Positions 26,330 through 34,885 of a stretch of 64,000 nt of DNA are shown here, in pieces; the first letter of the stretch is position 1; every line of letters begins with the position of its first letter. This DNA is from Anaerolineales bacterium (GTDB taxonomy: Bacteria; Chloroflexota; Anaerolineae; JAAEKA01), in the NCBI GenBank assembly GCA_020634615.1, contig JACKBI010000017.1, positions 1 to 64,000 on the forward strand. The letters run 5' to 3'. A model generated the notes under the pieces. That model saw only the letters and a program-made list of their open reading frames with translations, was not told the origin of the DNA and made no database searches. The position numbers and the translations under genes were made by a program.

Positions 26330-27046
26330 CTACGCCCGCCGTTCAGGCAGAAGCTGGGCCTGCATCGTCTCGAACTCCTCGACCGCCTGCTCGTAGTCGT
26401 CGTGACGACCGATGTCCAGCCAATAACCGTCGAACGGGTAGGCCATCACATGCTGCCCGTCAGCCATCAGTTGCCGCACCAGATCGGGCAGGTCCAGGTA
26501 TTCGCCGGGGGCGATATGGGTCAACACAGATGGCTCCAGCACGTAGACGCCCATGCTGACCTGGTAGTGATGCACCGGTTTCTCGATGTAGGCGGTGACA
26601 CGGCTGTTGTCGTCGCTTTCGATGATGCCATAGTTGATCTGCTGGCGGCGCTGGTGGGTCGCGATGGTGGCTACTGCGCCGTTGGCGCGGTGCTGTGCCA
26701 GCATCGCCTGCATGTCGAGCGTGGTCAGCACGTCGCCGTTCATCACCAGGAAGGTGTCGTCCAGGCCTTCCACCAGCGCCAGTGGACCGGCAGTCCCCAA
26801 CGGCTGCTCCTCGCGCGAGTAGCCCAGCCGCAGGCCGAATTTGCTGCCGTCGCCGCAATAGGCCATCATCAGCTCGGCCAGGTAGCCGACAGCCAGCGTC
26901 ACCTCCTCGAAACCGTGGGCGGCAAGCTGGCGCAGCACGACCTCGACAATCGGCATCTCGCCCAGCGGCATCAGCGGCTTGGGCAGCACGGTGGTAAACG
27001 GTCGCAGCCGCCGGCCCTTCCCGCCGGCCAGGATCACAGCTTTCAT
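26330..27046 (-). CDS. Sugar-phosphate nucleotidyltransferase
   Basis: The product is 238 residues, starting at ATG 27046 after a GAGGAA ribosome site (MKAVILAGGKGRRLRPFT). A longer frame to 27094 has no family support. The GGKGRRLRP signature, LPKPLMPLG, FLVMNGDVLTT (metal aspartate) and GVYVLEPSV are typical of NDP-sugar pyrophosphorylases of the mannose-1-phosphate guanylyltransferase-like branch. It activates a hexose-1-phosphate with NTP. It precedes the flippase and follows a pair of hairpins after the SDR gene. Sugar and nucleotide are not certain. Confidence 0.88.
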   Translation of the reverse strand: MKAVILAGGKGRRLRPFTTVLPKPLMPLGEMPIVEVVLRQLAAHGFEEVTLAVGYLAELMMAYCGDGSKFGLRLGYSREEQPLGTAGPLALVEGLDDTFLVMNGDVLTTLDMQAMLAQHRANGAVATIATHQRRQQINYGIIESDDNSRVTAYIEKPVHHYQVSMGVYVLEPSVLTHIAPGEYLDLPDLVRQLMADGQHVMAYPFDGYWLDIGRHDDYEQAVEEFETMQAQLLPERRA

Positions 27047-27063
27047 CGATCGATTCCTCGTAG

Positions 27064-27122
27064 GTCCGGCTGGTAGCCGGACGTTTCGCCGCACCAGTCA
27101 GATGTCACGCTAGTAGCGTGAC
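27064..27122. repeat. Pair of short hairpins between SDR and nucleotidyltransferase genes
   Basis: GTCCGGCT-GGT-AGCCGGAC (27064-27082) and GTCACGCT-AGT-AGCGTGAC (27104-27122) both have 8-bp perfect stems and similar trinucleotide loops. They look like two diverged copies of one small palindrome. No T-run follows. Confidence 0.6.
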
Positions 27123-27170
27123 CTACGGCTTCGTGGTCTACGCGCGTCGCGCCTGCGTGATCCAGCGCCT

Positions 27171-28160
27171 TCATACTTCGTACACCCCCGGCCGGAAGCG
27201 CGCGATGTTCTGCCGTACCCAGTCGATGGTGATGGCCAGCCCCTCGTCCAGCGACACGCGCGGCCGCCAGCCGATCAACTCCGCTGCCTTACGGTTGTCA
27301 GCCCAGAGGCGCATCACCTCGCTCTGCTCAGGGCGCACGCGCTGGTCATCGCTGACAATGGGCAGGTCTTTGCCCAGCAAACGCAGGATGCGCTGCACCA
27401 GCTCGCCGATGGAAATCGTCGCGTCGGCGCCGATATTGACCTCCTGGCCCACCGCGGCATCGACGCTGGCCATGCGCACGAAGCCCTCCACCGTGTCGGC
27501 CACGAAGGTGAAGTCGCGTTGCGGCGTCAGCGAGCCGAGGCGAATCTCATCCTTGACCAGCGCCTGGGTGATGATGGTCGGGATGACGGCCCGGGCCGAC
27601 TGGCGCGGCCCGTAGGTGTTGAAAGGGCGCAAGGTCGCCACCGGCGTCCCGAAGGAACGCACGAAGCTCTCGACGATCTTGTCGGCGCCAATCTTGCTGG
27701 CAGAGTAGGGTGACTGGCCTTGCAGCGGGTGCTTCTCGTCGATGGGCACGTACTGCGCAGTGCCGTAGACCTCGCTGGTGGAGGTATGCACCATCCGCCG
27801 CACGCCGTAGTCGCGCGCTGCCATCAGCATGTTGAGCGTTCCCAGGACGTTGGTGTCCACCACCTCGCGCGGATGGACATACGAATAGGGAATGGCGATC
27901 AGCGCACCCAGGTGAAAGATCGTGTCAACGCCCTTCACGGCGTCGCGCACCGCCTCGACATCACGCAGGTCGCCGGCGATCACCTCCACCCGCGCCAGTG
28001 CCTCTGCCGGCAGCAGGTTGAGCAAGCCCAGATCAGCGCGCGACGTGTAACGCACAAACGCGCGCACCTGCGCGCCTTCGCCCGCCAGCCGTTCCACCAA
28101 ATGGCTGCCGATGAAGCCACCAGCACCTGTTACCAGCACCGAGCGGCCCGACCAATTCAT
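27171..28160 (-). CDS. NAD-dependent sugar epimerase/dehydratase (SDR)
   Basis: This 329-residue extended-SDR protein has an N-terminal dinucleotide loop VLVTGAGGFIGSHLVERL. The catalytic segment is TSTSEVYGTAQYVPID with SPYSASKIGAD, giving the YxxxK pair. A nucleotide-sugar region reads RPFNTYGPRQSARAVIPTII. NIGADATISIGELVQRI and a C-terminal WVRQNI complete the fold. It belongs with UDP-glucose epimerase/4,6-dehydratase-like enzymes of surface-glycan clusters. Which of these reactions it performs cannot be told from sequence alone. Confidence 0.88.
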   Translation of the reverse strand: MNWSGRSVLVTGAGGFIGSHLVERLAGEGAQVRAFVRYTSRADLGLLNLLPAEALARVEVIAGDLRDVEAVRDAVKGVDTIFHLGALIAIPYSYVHPREVVDTNVLGTLNMLMAARDYGVRRMVHTSTSEVYGTAQYVPIDEKHPLQGQSPYSASKIGADKIVESFVRSFGTPVATLRPFNTYGPRQSARAVIPTIITQALVKDEIRLGSLTPQRDFTFVADTVEGFVRMASVDAAVGQEVNIGADATISIGELVQRILRLLGKDLPIVSDDQRVRPEQSEVMRLWADNRKAAELIGWRPRVSLDEGLAITIDWVRQNIARFRPGVYEV

Positions 28161-28212
28161 GCGTTAACTCCTTGTCTTTAATGTGAAACTTGAAGCGTGA
28201 AACGTGCTGCGA

Positions 28213-28312
28213 ATTGCGTATTGCGTATTGCGTGTTGCGTATTGCGTATTGCGTGGCCGGAACTGTTTTGTCCGAGTACTGTTCACCGATTACCGATTAC
28301 TGATCACCGTCG
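28213..28312. repeat. Heptanucleotide repeat ATTGCGT x6 and GATCGGT-type words
   Basis: Six consecutive 7-nt units ATTGCGT (one reads GTTGCGT) cover 28213-28254. About 20 nt on, ACCGATTACCGATTACTGAT (28283 onward) consists of the inverted RATCRGT words and supplies the stop and last codons (VISNR) of the SDR gene ending at 28290. Confidence 0.85.
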
Positions 28313-29243
28313 CCCGCCAGTAATCCAGCAGATCGCGCAGCGACTGCTCCCACGCTATCTGTGGCTGCCAGCCGGTCTCGGCGTGCAGACGGTCGTAGCT
28401 GCCGACCTGCGCGGGCACGTCAGCCGGCTGCATCCGGCGCGGGTCGCGGCGCACTTCGATGTCACGCACGGTGGAGAGTGCCAGCAGCCCGTCCAGCAGT
28501 TCCCGGATGCTGCGCCCCGTCCCGGAACAGACGTTGTAGATCTGGCCCGGCCGGCCGCGCGCCAACGCCAGCCAGTAAGCCCGCGCCACATCGCGCACAT
28601 CCAGGAAGTCGCGCTGCGCTGCCAGATTGCCGACCTCGATCACCGGGGCGCGCAGCCCGCGTTCGATCTCGGCGATCTGGCGGGCAAAGGCGGCCGTGAC
28701 AAACGCCGGACTCTGGCGCGGGCCGATGATGTTGAAAGTTCTTGTGCGGATCACCGCCAGGCCGGCTGCGCTGGCCATGCCGCCGACCAGATCCTGCGTC
28801 GCCTTGGTGACAGCATAGTGCGTGACCGGACGAAAGACCTGCGCCTCGCTGATCGGGTTCTCGTCCGGGGTCGTCACGCCATATTGCGCGCTGGAGCCGG
28901 CGATCAGCACCGTGCAGTCTGGCGCAAGCTCCTTGACAGCCTGCAGCAGCCCGATCGTCGCGAACACGTTGACTGCGTAGAGATCGCTGACCGGCGCAGC
29001 TGGATTGGTCAGCGCGGCCAGATGCACCAGCCAGTCGGGCTGGGTCTCAGCGATCAGGCCGCGCACGGCTGCCTCGTCGCGCAGGTCCAGCGATTCCAGG
29101 CGATACTCACCGCTCTGGGCGTTGGAACCGACCTGGTCCACACCCACGACACGGATGTCCTCCGCGCGGAACAACTCCGTCAGGTAGCTGCCACAGAAGC
29201 CGGCCGCGCCGGTGATCAACGCGCTGCAGGGCTGCTCAGCCAT
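28290..29243 (-). CDS. NAD-dependent epimerase/dehydratase, GDP-mannose 4,6-dehydratase/reductase-like
   Basis: The product is 317 residues from ATG 29243 (MAEQPCSALITGAAGFCGSY). It overlaps the end of the upstream GT4 gene by 8 nt. The NAD loop is GAAGFCGSY, the active-site serine lies in IAGSSAQYGV, and the YxxxK pair is in THYAVTKATQD. RTFNIIGPRQSPAFV and YNVCSGTGRSIRELLD are typical of the Gmd/Rmd group acting on GDP-6-deoxy sugars. It probably makes a 6-deoxyhexose donor. The last five residues come from a short-period repeat. Confidence 0.85.
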   Translation of the reverse strand: MAEQPCSALITGAAGFCGSYLTELFRAEDIRVVGVDQVGSNAQSGEYRLESLDLRDEAAVRGLIAETQPDWLVHLAALTNPAAPVSDLYAVNVFATIGLLQAVKELAPDCTVLIAGSSAQYGVTTPDENPISEAQVFRPVTHYAVTKATQDLVGGMASAAGLAVIRTRTFNIIGPRQSPAFVTAAFARQIAEIERGLRAPVIEVGNLAAQRDFLDVRDVARAYWLALARGRPGQIYNVCSGTGRSIRELLDGLLALSTVRDIEVRRDPRRMQPADVPAQVGSYDRLHAETGWQPQIAWEQSLRDLLDYWRATVISNR

Positions 29244-30375
29244 GCTGCTCTGCCGTTCGCGTGCCGTGCAACACTTGCGCGTACAGGGCCGCCAATTGAC
29301 CGCGCACACGCGGCCAGGTGTAGGTCTGCGCGTTTTCCACGGCGGCGCGACCGAGAGAACCGGCCAGACCAGAATCGCGCGCCACGCGCAACACGGCCGC
29401 TGCCAGCGCGTCGGGGTCGCCCGGCGCGACCAGCAGCGCGTTGACGCCGTCCTGCGCCATGTCGGGAATGCCGCCGACGGCAGTCGCTACCACCGGCATT
29501 CCGCAAGCCGAAGCCTCGATCAGCACGTTGGGCTGATTGTCGACGGCGCTTGAAATGGCCAGAATATCGGCGGCGGCGTAAATCTGCGCTATCGCACCAA
29601 AGGCAATGCGGCCAGCAAAGTGGACTGGCACGTTCAGCGAACGCGCCAGTGACTGGGTATTGCTGAAACGCGGCCCGTCGCCAACCATCGTCAGCGTCGC
29701 GCCGGGCAAGTTCTGCCGCACGCGGGCAAACGCCTCGACCATAAGCTCAGGGTTGCCGGCATCATCGAAGCTCTTGATCCACAGCAGCGCCGGGCGATCG
29801 GTGTCAGACAACCGTGGCGACCCTGGTCCTGGTGGAAGCGGCCGAAACTGGTCCTGCTCCACCAGGTTGGGAATGACAACCGGCTGCACGCCAAGGTGCT
29901 CAAACACGCGGCCGGTAAACTGCGACAGGACGATCAATGCGTCCAGTTGATTCAACAGCGCGTGGACGCTCCATCCATGAACTGCGGCAAACTCTGCGGC
30001 TTTGCCGCCATGATAAGTCGCGACGGCAGGAATGCGCCTCTGCCGACGAACGGCCGCCACGGCCAGCATCGGCAGATAGAAACCCCAGTAGGAGGCCAGA
30101 TGCGCGTGGATCAGATCGGCGTCGCCGGCCGCGCGCCACAGTCGCAGCGGAACCACCGCCATCTGCGCCGCCGGCAGCAGCCAACGGCCCAACTTGCCCA
30201 GACGCCGCAACACCTGAATATTGGTGTCCACCGGGCGAACGACGGCGCCCTCGGAGCGCAGACAGCGTTCCAGCACCTCCACCTGGGTCGAAACGCCGCC
30301 GGACCGCGGGTAATGCGGACCAAGGACGCAGATCGTCAGCCCGGCGAGGCGTGTTTGCGCTGTTTGAGTGGACAT
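29236..30375 (-). CDS. Glycosyltransferase family 4-type
   Basis: This 379-residue GT-B enzyme has N-terminal GPHYPRSGGVSTQVEVL with the glycine-rich loop and DLIHAHLASYWGFYLPML. The C-terminal donor domain has LWIKSFDDAGNPELMVEAFA and ISSAVDNQPNVLIEASACGM, where the E-x7-E-like motif resides. It is one of four glycosyltransferases in this locus. Its 3' end overlaps the start of the deoxysugar SDR gene. Confidence 0.9.
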   Translation of the reverse strand: MSTQTAQTRLAGLTICVLGPHYPRSGGVSTQVEVLERCLRSEGAVVRPVDTNIQVLRRLGKLGRWLLPAAQMAVVPLRLWRAAGDADLIHAHLASYWGFYLPMLAVAAVRRQRRIPAVATYHGGKAAEFAAVHGWSVHALLNQLDALIVLSQFTGRVFEHLGVQPVVIPNLVEQDQFRPLPPGPGSPRLSDTDRPALLWIKSFDDAGNPELMVEAFARVRQNLPGATLTMVGDGPRFSNTQSLARSLNVPVHFAGRIAFGAIAQIYAAADILAISSAVDNQPNVLIEASACGMPVVATAVGGIPDMAQDGVNALLVAPGDPDALAAAVLRVARDSGLAGSLGRAAVENAQTYTWPRVRGQLAALYAQVLHGTRTAEQHG

Positions 30376-30427
30376 GTGCGTTTGCAGCCGGTTCGCATTA
30401 TACAGCGAGGGCGGTCAGCCGGCAGAT

Positions 30428-31531
30428 TCAGCCGTAGAACTCGGCGATGGCTGCCACGACTTGCTCCTGCTGCGCCGCGGTCAGTTCCGGGTACATGGGC
30501 AACGACAAAACCTCGCGCCCGGCCTGCTCAGCCACAGGCAACGACCCTTCGCCCATTCCCAGAGTCGCGTACAACCCCTGCAAGTGCAACGGCAGCGGGT
30601 AGTAGATGATCGCGCCGATGCCGCGGCTGTTGAGAAAGGCCAGCAATTCATCGCGACGCGGTGCGCGCAGCGTGTATTGGTGATAAACGTGGCGCACACC
30701 AGGGCGAACGACGGGTGTTGTCACCGGTGCGCCCGAAGCCGCCAGCAACGCATCATAACGGGCAGCGACTTCCTGGCGTGCCTCCTGCCATCCGGCCAGA
30801 TAGCGCAGCTTGACCCGCAACACCGCGGCTTGCAGGCTATCCAGGCGAGAATTGAAGCCCAGTTCCTGGTGGAAGTAGCGATCCTTGCCGCCCTGCCGGC
30901 GCAGCAGATCCAACCGGTCAGCCACTGCCGCATCGTTGGTGACCACCATGCCCGCATCGCCATACGCGCCGAGGTTTTTGGTCGGGTAGAAACTCAGGCA
31001 GCCGACCGTGCCGATGCTGCCGGCCCGCTGACCCTTGTAGTCCGCGCCGATGGCCTGGGCAGCGTCTTCGATGACCGACAGATTGTGCTGCCGAGCGATG
31101 GCCATGATCGCGTCCATGTCAGCCGGCTGGCCATAGAGATGCACCGGGACGATGGCCTTGGTGCGCGGTGTTACCGCGGCCGCTACAGCCACCGGGTCGA
31201 TGTTGAACGTATCGGCCTCGATGTCAACGAAAACCGGAGTCGCGCCGCTGTGGCTGATGGTGTTGGCCGTCGCGACGAAGGTGAAGGGCGTCGTGATCAC
31301 CTCATCGCCGGCACCGATGTCCAGCGCGGCCAGGGACAAACGCAGCGCATCGGTGCCCGATGCGACGCCGACACCATGCGCGCAGTCGCAAAACGCCGCG
31401 ACTTCCCGCTCCAGCGCAGCGACATCGGGACCAAGCACGAACTGGCTGCTCTCCAACACTCGATTGATGGCCTCAGCGATCTCGTCGCGCAGGGCGTCGT
31501 ACTGGACTTTCAGGTCCAGGATTGGGATCAT
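30428..31531 (-). CDS. DegT/DnrJ/EryC1/StrS aminotransferase
   Basis: The product is 367 residues from ATG 31531, nine bases after a GAGGAG ribosome site (MIPILDLKVQYDALRDEI). Upstream in-frame sequence to 31630 is a GGTGACA-type repeat and is not included. The family segments VGVASGTDALRLSLAALDIG, VITTPFTFVATANTI and CLSFYPTKNLGAYGDAGMVV (PLP lysine) are present. It resembles WbpE/WecE-type enzymes that aminate C3 or C4 of nucleotide keto-sugars. Beside it is an LbH N-acetyltransferase that probably acetylates the new amine. Confidence 0.92.
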   Translation of the reverse strand: MIPILDLKVQYDALRDEIAEAINRVLESSQFVLGPDVAALEREVAAFCDCAHGVGVASGTDALRLSLAALDIGAGDEVITTPFTFVATANTISHSGATPVFVDIEADTFNIDPVAVAAAVTPRTKAIVPVHLYGQPADMDAIMAIARQHNLSVIEDAAQAIGADYKGQRAGSIGTVGCLSFYPTKNLGAYGDAGMVVTNDAAVADRLDLLRRQGGKDRYFHQELGFNSRLDSLQAAVLRVKLRYLAGWQEARQEVAARYDALLAASGAPVTTPVVRPGVRHVYHQYTLRAPRRDELLAFLNSRGIGAIIYYPLPLHLQGLYATLGMGEGSLPVAEQAGREVLSLPMYPELTAAQQEQVVAAIAEFYG

Positions 31532-31642
31532 GAAGGGTAAACTCCTCTTGAGAGATGACACGGTGACAGGGTGATGGGGTGACAAGGTGGCACTGAGATG
31601 GAATGTTGGCGTATCACCTGCCACTTGCAACCTGCAACTTTT

Positions 31643-32422
31643 CTACTCGTCACCTGCATCGACATACTCTTCCGGCGGCACATCACGTACCACGCGCGCC
31701 GGGCTGCCCATGACCAGCTTGCCGGGCGGGACATCGCGGGTCACCACCGATCCGGCGGCCACAAAGGCTTCCGCGCCAACCTCGATGTTGGGCAACAGCG
31801 TAACATTAGCGCCAACACGCGCGCCGCGTCGAATGGTCGGGCCGCCACGCTGAGCGAAGCGCGCCTCGCTGCGGCCCATGAAGTTGTCGTTGCTGGTGAC
31901 GACACAGGGCGCGATAAAGCAGTGCTCCTCGATAGTCGTCCAGGCGGCGATATACGCGCCGGTCTGGAGCTTGCTGTCGCGGCCGATACTGACCTCGTTT
32001 TCCACGGTCACGTGCGTGCCGATGATGACGCGGTCGCCGATCTGGCAACCCTCGCGCACGAAAGCGTGCTCACCCAGCAGGCACTGGCCGCCGATGCTTG
32101 TGCCGGTGTAGACGACCGCGCCCGCGCCGATGCTGGTTCCGTCGCCGATGACCAGCGGCGACAGGTCGGCAGGCGGATGCACCGTGCTGGTGACGGCCGG
32201 TCGCGGCAGACGTCCCAGCACCGCGTGCGCCTGCACGTGGCAGCCCGCGCCCAGCCGCGTACCGGCATGAATAACCGCATGATGGCCGAGCGAGCAACCC
32301 GGCCCGATCCACGCGCCGGCCTCGATCACCACACCGAAACCCAGCGTACACCCGTCACCGATGACGGCATCGGGAGCCACAAAAGCATCCGTCCAGTCCG
32401 GGTTTCGCTTGATTTCCTTCAT
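31643..32422 (-). CDS. Left-handed beta-helix sugar N-acetyltransferase
   Basis: This 259-residue protein is made largely of hexapeptide repeats (VIGDGCTLGFGVVIEAGAWI; IGDGTSIGAGAVVYTGTSIG; VGANVTLLPNIEVG). The FIAPCVVTSNDNFMGRSEAR loop resembles WbpD-like N-acetyltransferases. It starts in a 4-nt overlap with the end of udk and lies upstream of the aminotransferase. A likely pair of reactions is amination followed by N-acetylation of a nucleotide sugar. Confidence 0.85.
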   Translation of the reverse strand: MKEIKRNPDWTDAFVAPDAVIGDGCTLGFGVVIEAGAWIGPGCSLGHHAVIHAGTRLGAGCHVQAHAVLGRLPRPAVTSTVHPPADLSPLVIGDGTSIGAGAVVYTGTSIGGQCLLGEHAFVREGCQIGDRVIIGTHVTVENEVSIGRDSKLQTGAYIAAWTTIEEHCFIAPCVVTSNDNFMGRSEARFAQRGGPTIRRGARVGANVTLLPNIEVGAEAFVAAGSVVTRDVPPGKLVMGSPARVVRDVPPEEYVDAGDE

Positions 32423-33084
32423 TTCCCGGCTTTCCCGCTTCCATCCCCTGGCTCGGCCGCCCCCAGCAACGTCTGCACACGCGCCACAACCATATCCAGC
32501 GCCACCTTGTTGTGGCCGCCTTCGGGAATGATGACGTCGGCGTAGCGCTTGCTGGGCTCGACAAACTCCAGGTGCATGGGCCGCACGGTGGTCAGATACT
32601 GCTCGACCACCGAGTCCAGCGACCGGCTACGGTCTTTGATGTCGCGATTCAGCCGGCGGATGAAGCGGATGTCGGAATCGGCATCGACGAAGATCTTGAC
32701 GTCGAACAGCTCGCGCAGGGTGCGCTCGGCGAAGATCAGGATCCCCTCGACCAGAATCACCGGCTCCGGCTGCACGGGCCGCGTCTCGTCGGTGCGCGTG
32801 AACGTGCGAAAGTCGTAGACAGGAATGTTGACCGGCTGGCCGCTGCGCAGGGTCTGGAGATGCTGGACCAGCAGCGGCGTCTCCAGCGAGTCTGGGTGGT
32901 CGAAGTTGAGACGCGCTCGCTCGGCCATCGGCAGGTTCGATGCGTCGTAGTAGTAGGCGTCGTGCTGGATAAAGGCGATGCGGTTCCAGCCAACCTTCTC
33001 CAGAATCGCGTGTGCGACCGTGGTCTTGCCGGAGCCGGTGCCGCCGGCCACGCCGATCACAATCGGCCGGGTTTCTGCGCTCAT
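32419..33084 (-). CDS. udk: Uridine kinase
   Basis: This 221-residue P-loop kinase phosphorylates uridine and cytidine with ATP or GTP. GVAGGTGSGKTTVAHAIL is at residues 11-28, FIQHDAYYYDASNLPM is the nucleoside-binding region, and RFIRRLNRDIKDRSRSLDSV is the lid. PVILVEGILIF is the conserved family strand. It is coupled by ATGA overlaps to the genes on both sides, which ties a pyrimidine-salvage enzyme to the nucleotide-sugar locus and the ResB-like gene. Confidence 0.95.
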   Translation of the reverse strand: MSAETRPIVIGVAGGTGSGKTTVAHAILEKVGWNRIAFIQHDAYYYDASNLPMAERARLNFDHPDSLETPLLVQHLQTLRSGQPVNIPVYDFRTFTRTDETRPVQPEPVILVEGILIFAERTLRELFDVKIFVDADSDIRFIRRLNRDIKDRSRSLDSVVEQYLTTVRPMHLEFVEPSKRYADVIIPEGGHNKVALDMVVARVQTLLGAAEPGDGSGKAGK

Positions 33085-34526
33085 GATGGTTGTTTCTCCT
33101 CGTCCGCTCCGCTATGCTCCGGGACTATGCCATAGGTCGCGGCCCAGGCTGCCAGCCAGCGGCTTGCCGCGCGCCATGACCATGCGGGTTCGAGGCTGGC
33201 CTGCACGGTAACCTGGCCGCGTTGGCGCTGCACCAACAGGAAAAGCTGGCCAGCCGGTCGCCAGAGCGACAGCAGGATGCCCAACATGGCCAGCCCGATG
33301 CCCAGCCAGATCAACGGCCGGGCGGGATCGTAGCTGACGTCGACGGTGATGAACTGCCCGGTGCGCAGCAGCAACGTGTCATCACCGACCCCCATACTTG
33401 CGTCGCCCTCGACAAACTCGTTCAATACCGGGTCACGCTGGCCGGCGCGAAAGGCTTGGACGAGAAAAGTCGGCCCGCTAAAGCCGCGCTCCGGCAGAGC
33501 GGGAAAGCTGACAATGCTGAAGACAAGTTGGCGATCTGGTAGCAAAAACACCTGCTCCGATCGCGGCTGGTCGAACACCAGCGTCAACGATGGCGCGGCC
33601 GTGCTCTGAGCCTCCATGCGCTGGAGTTGCAGGGCTTGTCCATCTGGCCCGTCAGCCGCAACTGCCAGCGCCGGACCTTGTGCACGTCGCCGGATTGCCA
33701 ATCCGCCAACCCGCGCCGCGCCAACCGCCGAAAGGGAAACCGTCTCCGACACGCCGGTCGAACGAACGATGCTGACCTCGGTCAACGCGCCGTCCGCGCC
33801 GCCACCGGCGCTCAGCTGGCTGCCCGGCTGGTTGGCCAGCGACACAGTTTCACCCGGCGCGAGGGTAATCGCGCTTTCCTGCCAGCCTGCCAATTGTCCC
33901 AGCCAGAGACCTGCCAGCACCACCAGCAGCCCGCTGTAGACAAAGATCGGTGCGACGACACCAAGCTGGCTGCGCTCGGCAACCATTCGGGTGACGTCGC
34001 CCTCATCGGCGGCAACAACCCGCCACCCTTCGTTCACCAAATCCTCTTGCAGCCCGGCGCCGGTTGCGTCCTGCTCCAGACGAACGTCGGCGTGCAGCGG
34101 CCAGCGGCGCGCCTCGCCTGCCACGGTCTGCGGGTTCGGGCTGCGCAGCCGCCGCAGCGCGTTACCAATTGCCAAGCCGAGCCGCAACAACAGGACAAAC
34201 GCCAGCAGCCCGGCAAGCGCCTGGAACCAGAGACTGTGCCAGAGATTGAACAAGCCGACGCCGGACAGCAATCGGCCCGACGCGCCATATGCTGCTGCCG
34301 TCTCAGCCAGCCAGCGGGCCGCGACGTCTGCCTCGCCACGATCAGCCGGCAGTTGTGGCAGGAACCGGCTGATCAGCAACGCCACCATGACCAACGCCGC
34401 CACCACAGCCAGCAGCGTGTTGCTGGCCAGCGTGCGGTAGAGCCGGTCGATGGGGTGTTCGTTGTTGGCAGGTGTCGCCGGTGCTGATGGAACTGGGACG
34501 GCCGGCGGCGGGTCGTGGCGGGTCAC
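33081..34526 (-). CDS. ResB-like cytochrome c biogenesis protein
   Basis: This 481-residue membrane protein has hydrophobic helices at about 37-55, 95-115, 195-215 and 425-445, with a large extracytoplasmic domain between the last two. GLFNLWHSLWFQALAGLLAF resembles the ResB signature, and FITVDVSYDPARPLIWLGIG resembles its C-terminal membrane re-entry. ResB with ResC/CcsA delivers haem for cytochrome c maturation, but no ccsA gene is in the window. Divergence is high, so the family call is moderate. A tRNA gene lies upstream. Confidence 0.75.
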   Translation of the reverse strand: MTRHDPPPAVPVPSAPATPANNEHPIDRLYRTLASNTLLAVVAALVMVALLISRFLPQLPADRGEADVAARWLAETAAAYGASGRLLSGVGLFNLWHSLWFQALAGLLAFVLLLRLGLAIGNALRRLRSPNPQTVAGEARRWPLHADVRLEQDATGAGLQEDLVNEGWRVVAADEGDVTRMVAERSQLGVVAPIFVYSGLLVVLAGLWLGQLAGWQESAITLAPGETVSLANQPGSQLSAGGGADGALTEVSIVRSTGVSETVSLSAVGAARVGGLAIRRRAQGPALAVAADGPDGQALQLQRMEAQSTAAPSLTLVFDQPRSEQVFLLPDRQLVFSIVSFPALPERGFSGPTFLVQAFRAGQRDPVLNEFVEGDASMGVGDDTLLLRTGQFITVDVSYDPARPLIWLGIGLAMLGILLSLWRPAGQLFLLVQRQRGQVTVQASLEPAWSWRAASRWLAAWAATYGIVPEHSGADEEKQPS

Positions 34527-34556
34527 AAAGGCCTCAGTGAACGATGGATTGAATAG

Positions 34557-34584
34557 AAAAGCCCCAACCCAGGCGGTTGGGGCT
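34557..34584 (-). terminator. Terminator of tRNA-Thr
   Basis: On the minus strand AGCCCCAACC pairs perfectly with GGTTGGGGCT and is followed by TTTTC. It stands 50 nt after the tRNA 3' end and before the resB-like start. Confidence 0.82.
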
Positions 34585-34633
34585 ACACAGGTGCAAGCCC
34601 CGCCTGCGTGATGCGCCTGGCGAGGCTGGGAGG

Positions 34634-34706
34634 AGCCACCCGTCGGATTTGAACCGACGACCGGCGCATTACGAATGCGCTGCTCTACCGACTGAGCTAG
34701 GGTGGC
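34634..34706 (-). tRNA. tRNA-Thr (anticodon CGT)
   Basis: The 73-nt cloverleaf reads on the minus strand with acceptor GCCACCC/GGGTGGC, D arm GCTC/GAGC, anticodon stem GCGCA/TGCGC with loop TTCGTAA (anticodon CGT, decoding ACG), and T arm GTCGG-TTCAAAT-CCGAC. The discriminator is T and CCA is not encoded. Confidence 0.96.
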
Positions 34707-34734
34707 GCAATGCCGGGAAACGACCGGCTATACG

Positions 34735-34763
34735 ATTATAATCAGCTAACACACGAACGCCAA
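34735..34763 (-). promoter_or_regulatory. Promoter of tRNA-Thr
   Basis: Minus-strand TTGGCG (34763-34758), 17 nt, TATAAT (34740-34735). The predicted start is about 22 nt before the mature tRNA 5' end. Confidence 0.8.
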
Positions 34764-34789
34764 ATGAAGCCTGGCGGTCTGGTGGGTTC

Positions 34790-34879
34790 CAGACTTCGGA
34801 AGTCGCCAGGTCGAAGACTGACGAGGATCCCAACGTCTGCAACTGGTGGTTGCCGCCAACCGGCGACTTCCGAAGTCTG
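34790..34879. repeat. 3'-end inverted repeat element, copy 4
   Basis: CAGACTTCGGAAGTCGCC (34790-34807) and its exact reverse complement (34862-34879) enclose a 54-nt centre. It begins just after the efp stop (34886) and ends before the tRNA promoter. Confidence 0.88.
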
Positions 34880-34885
34880 TTCGTG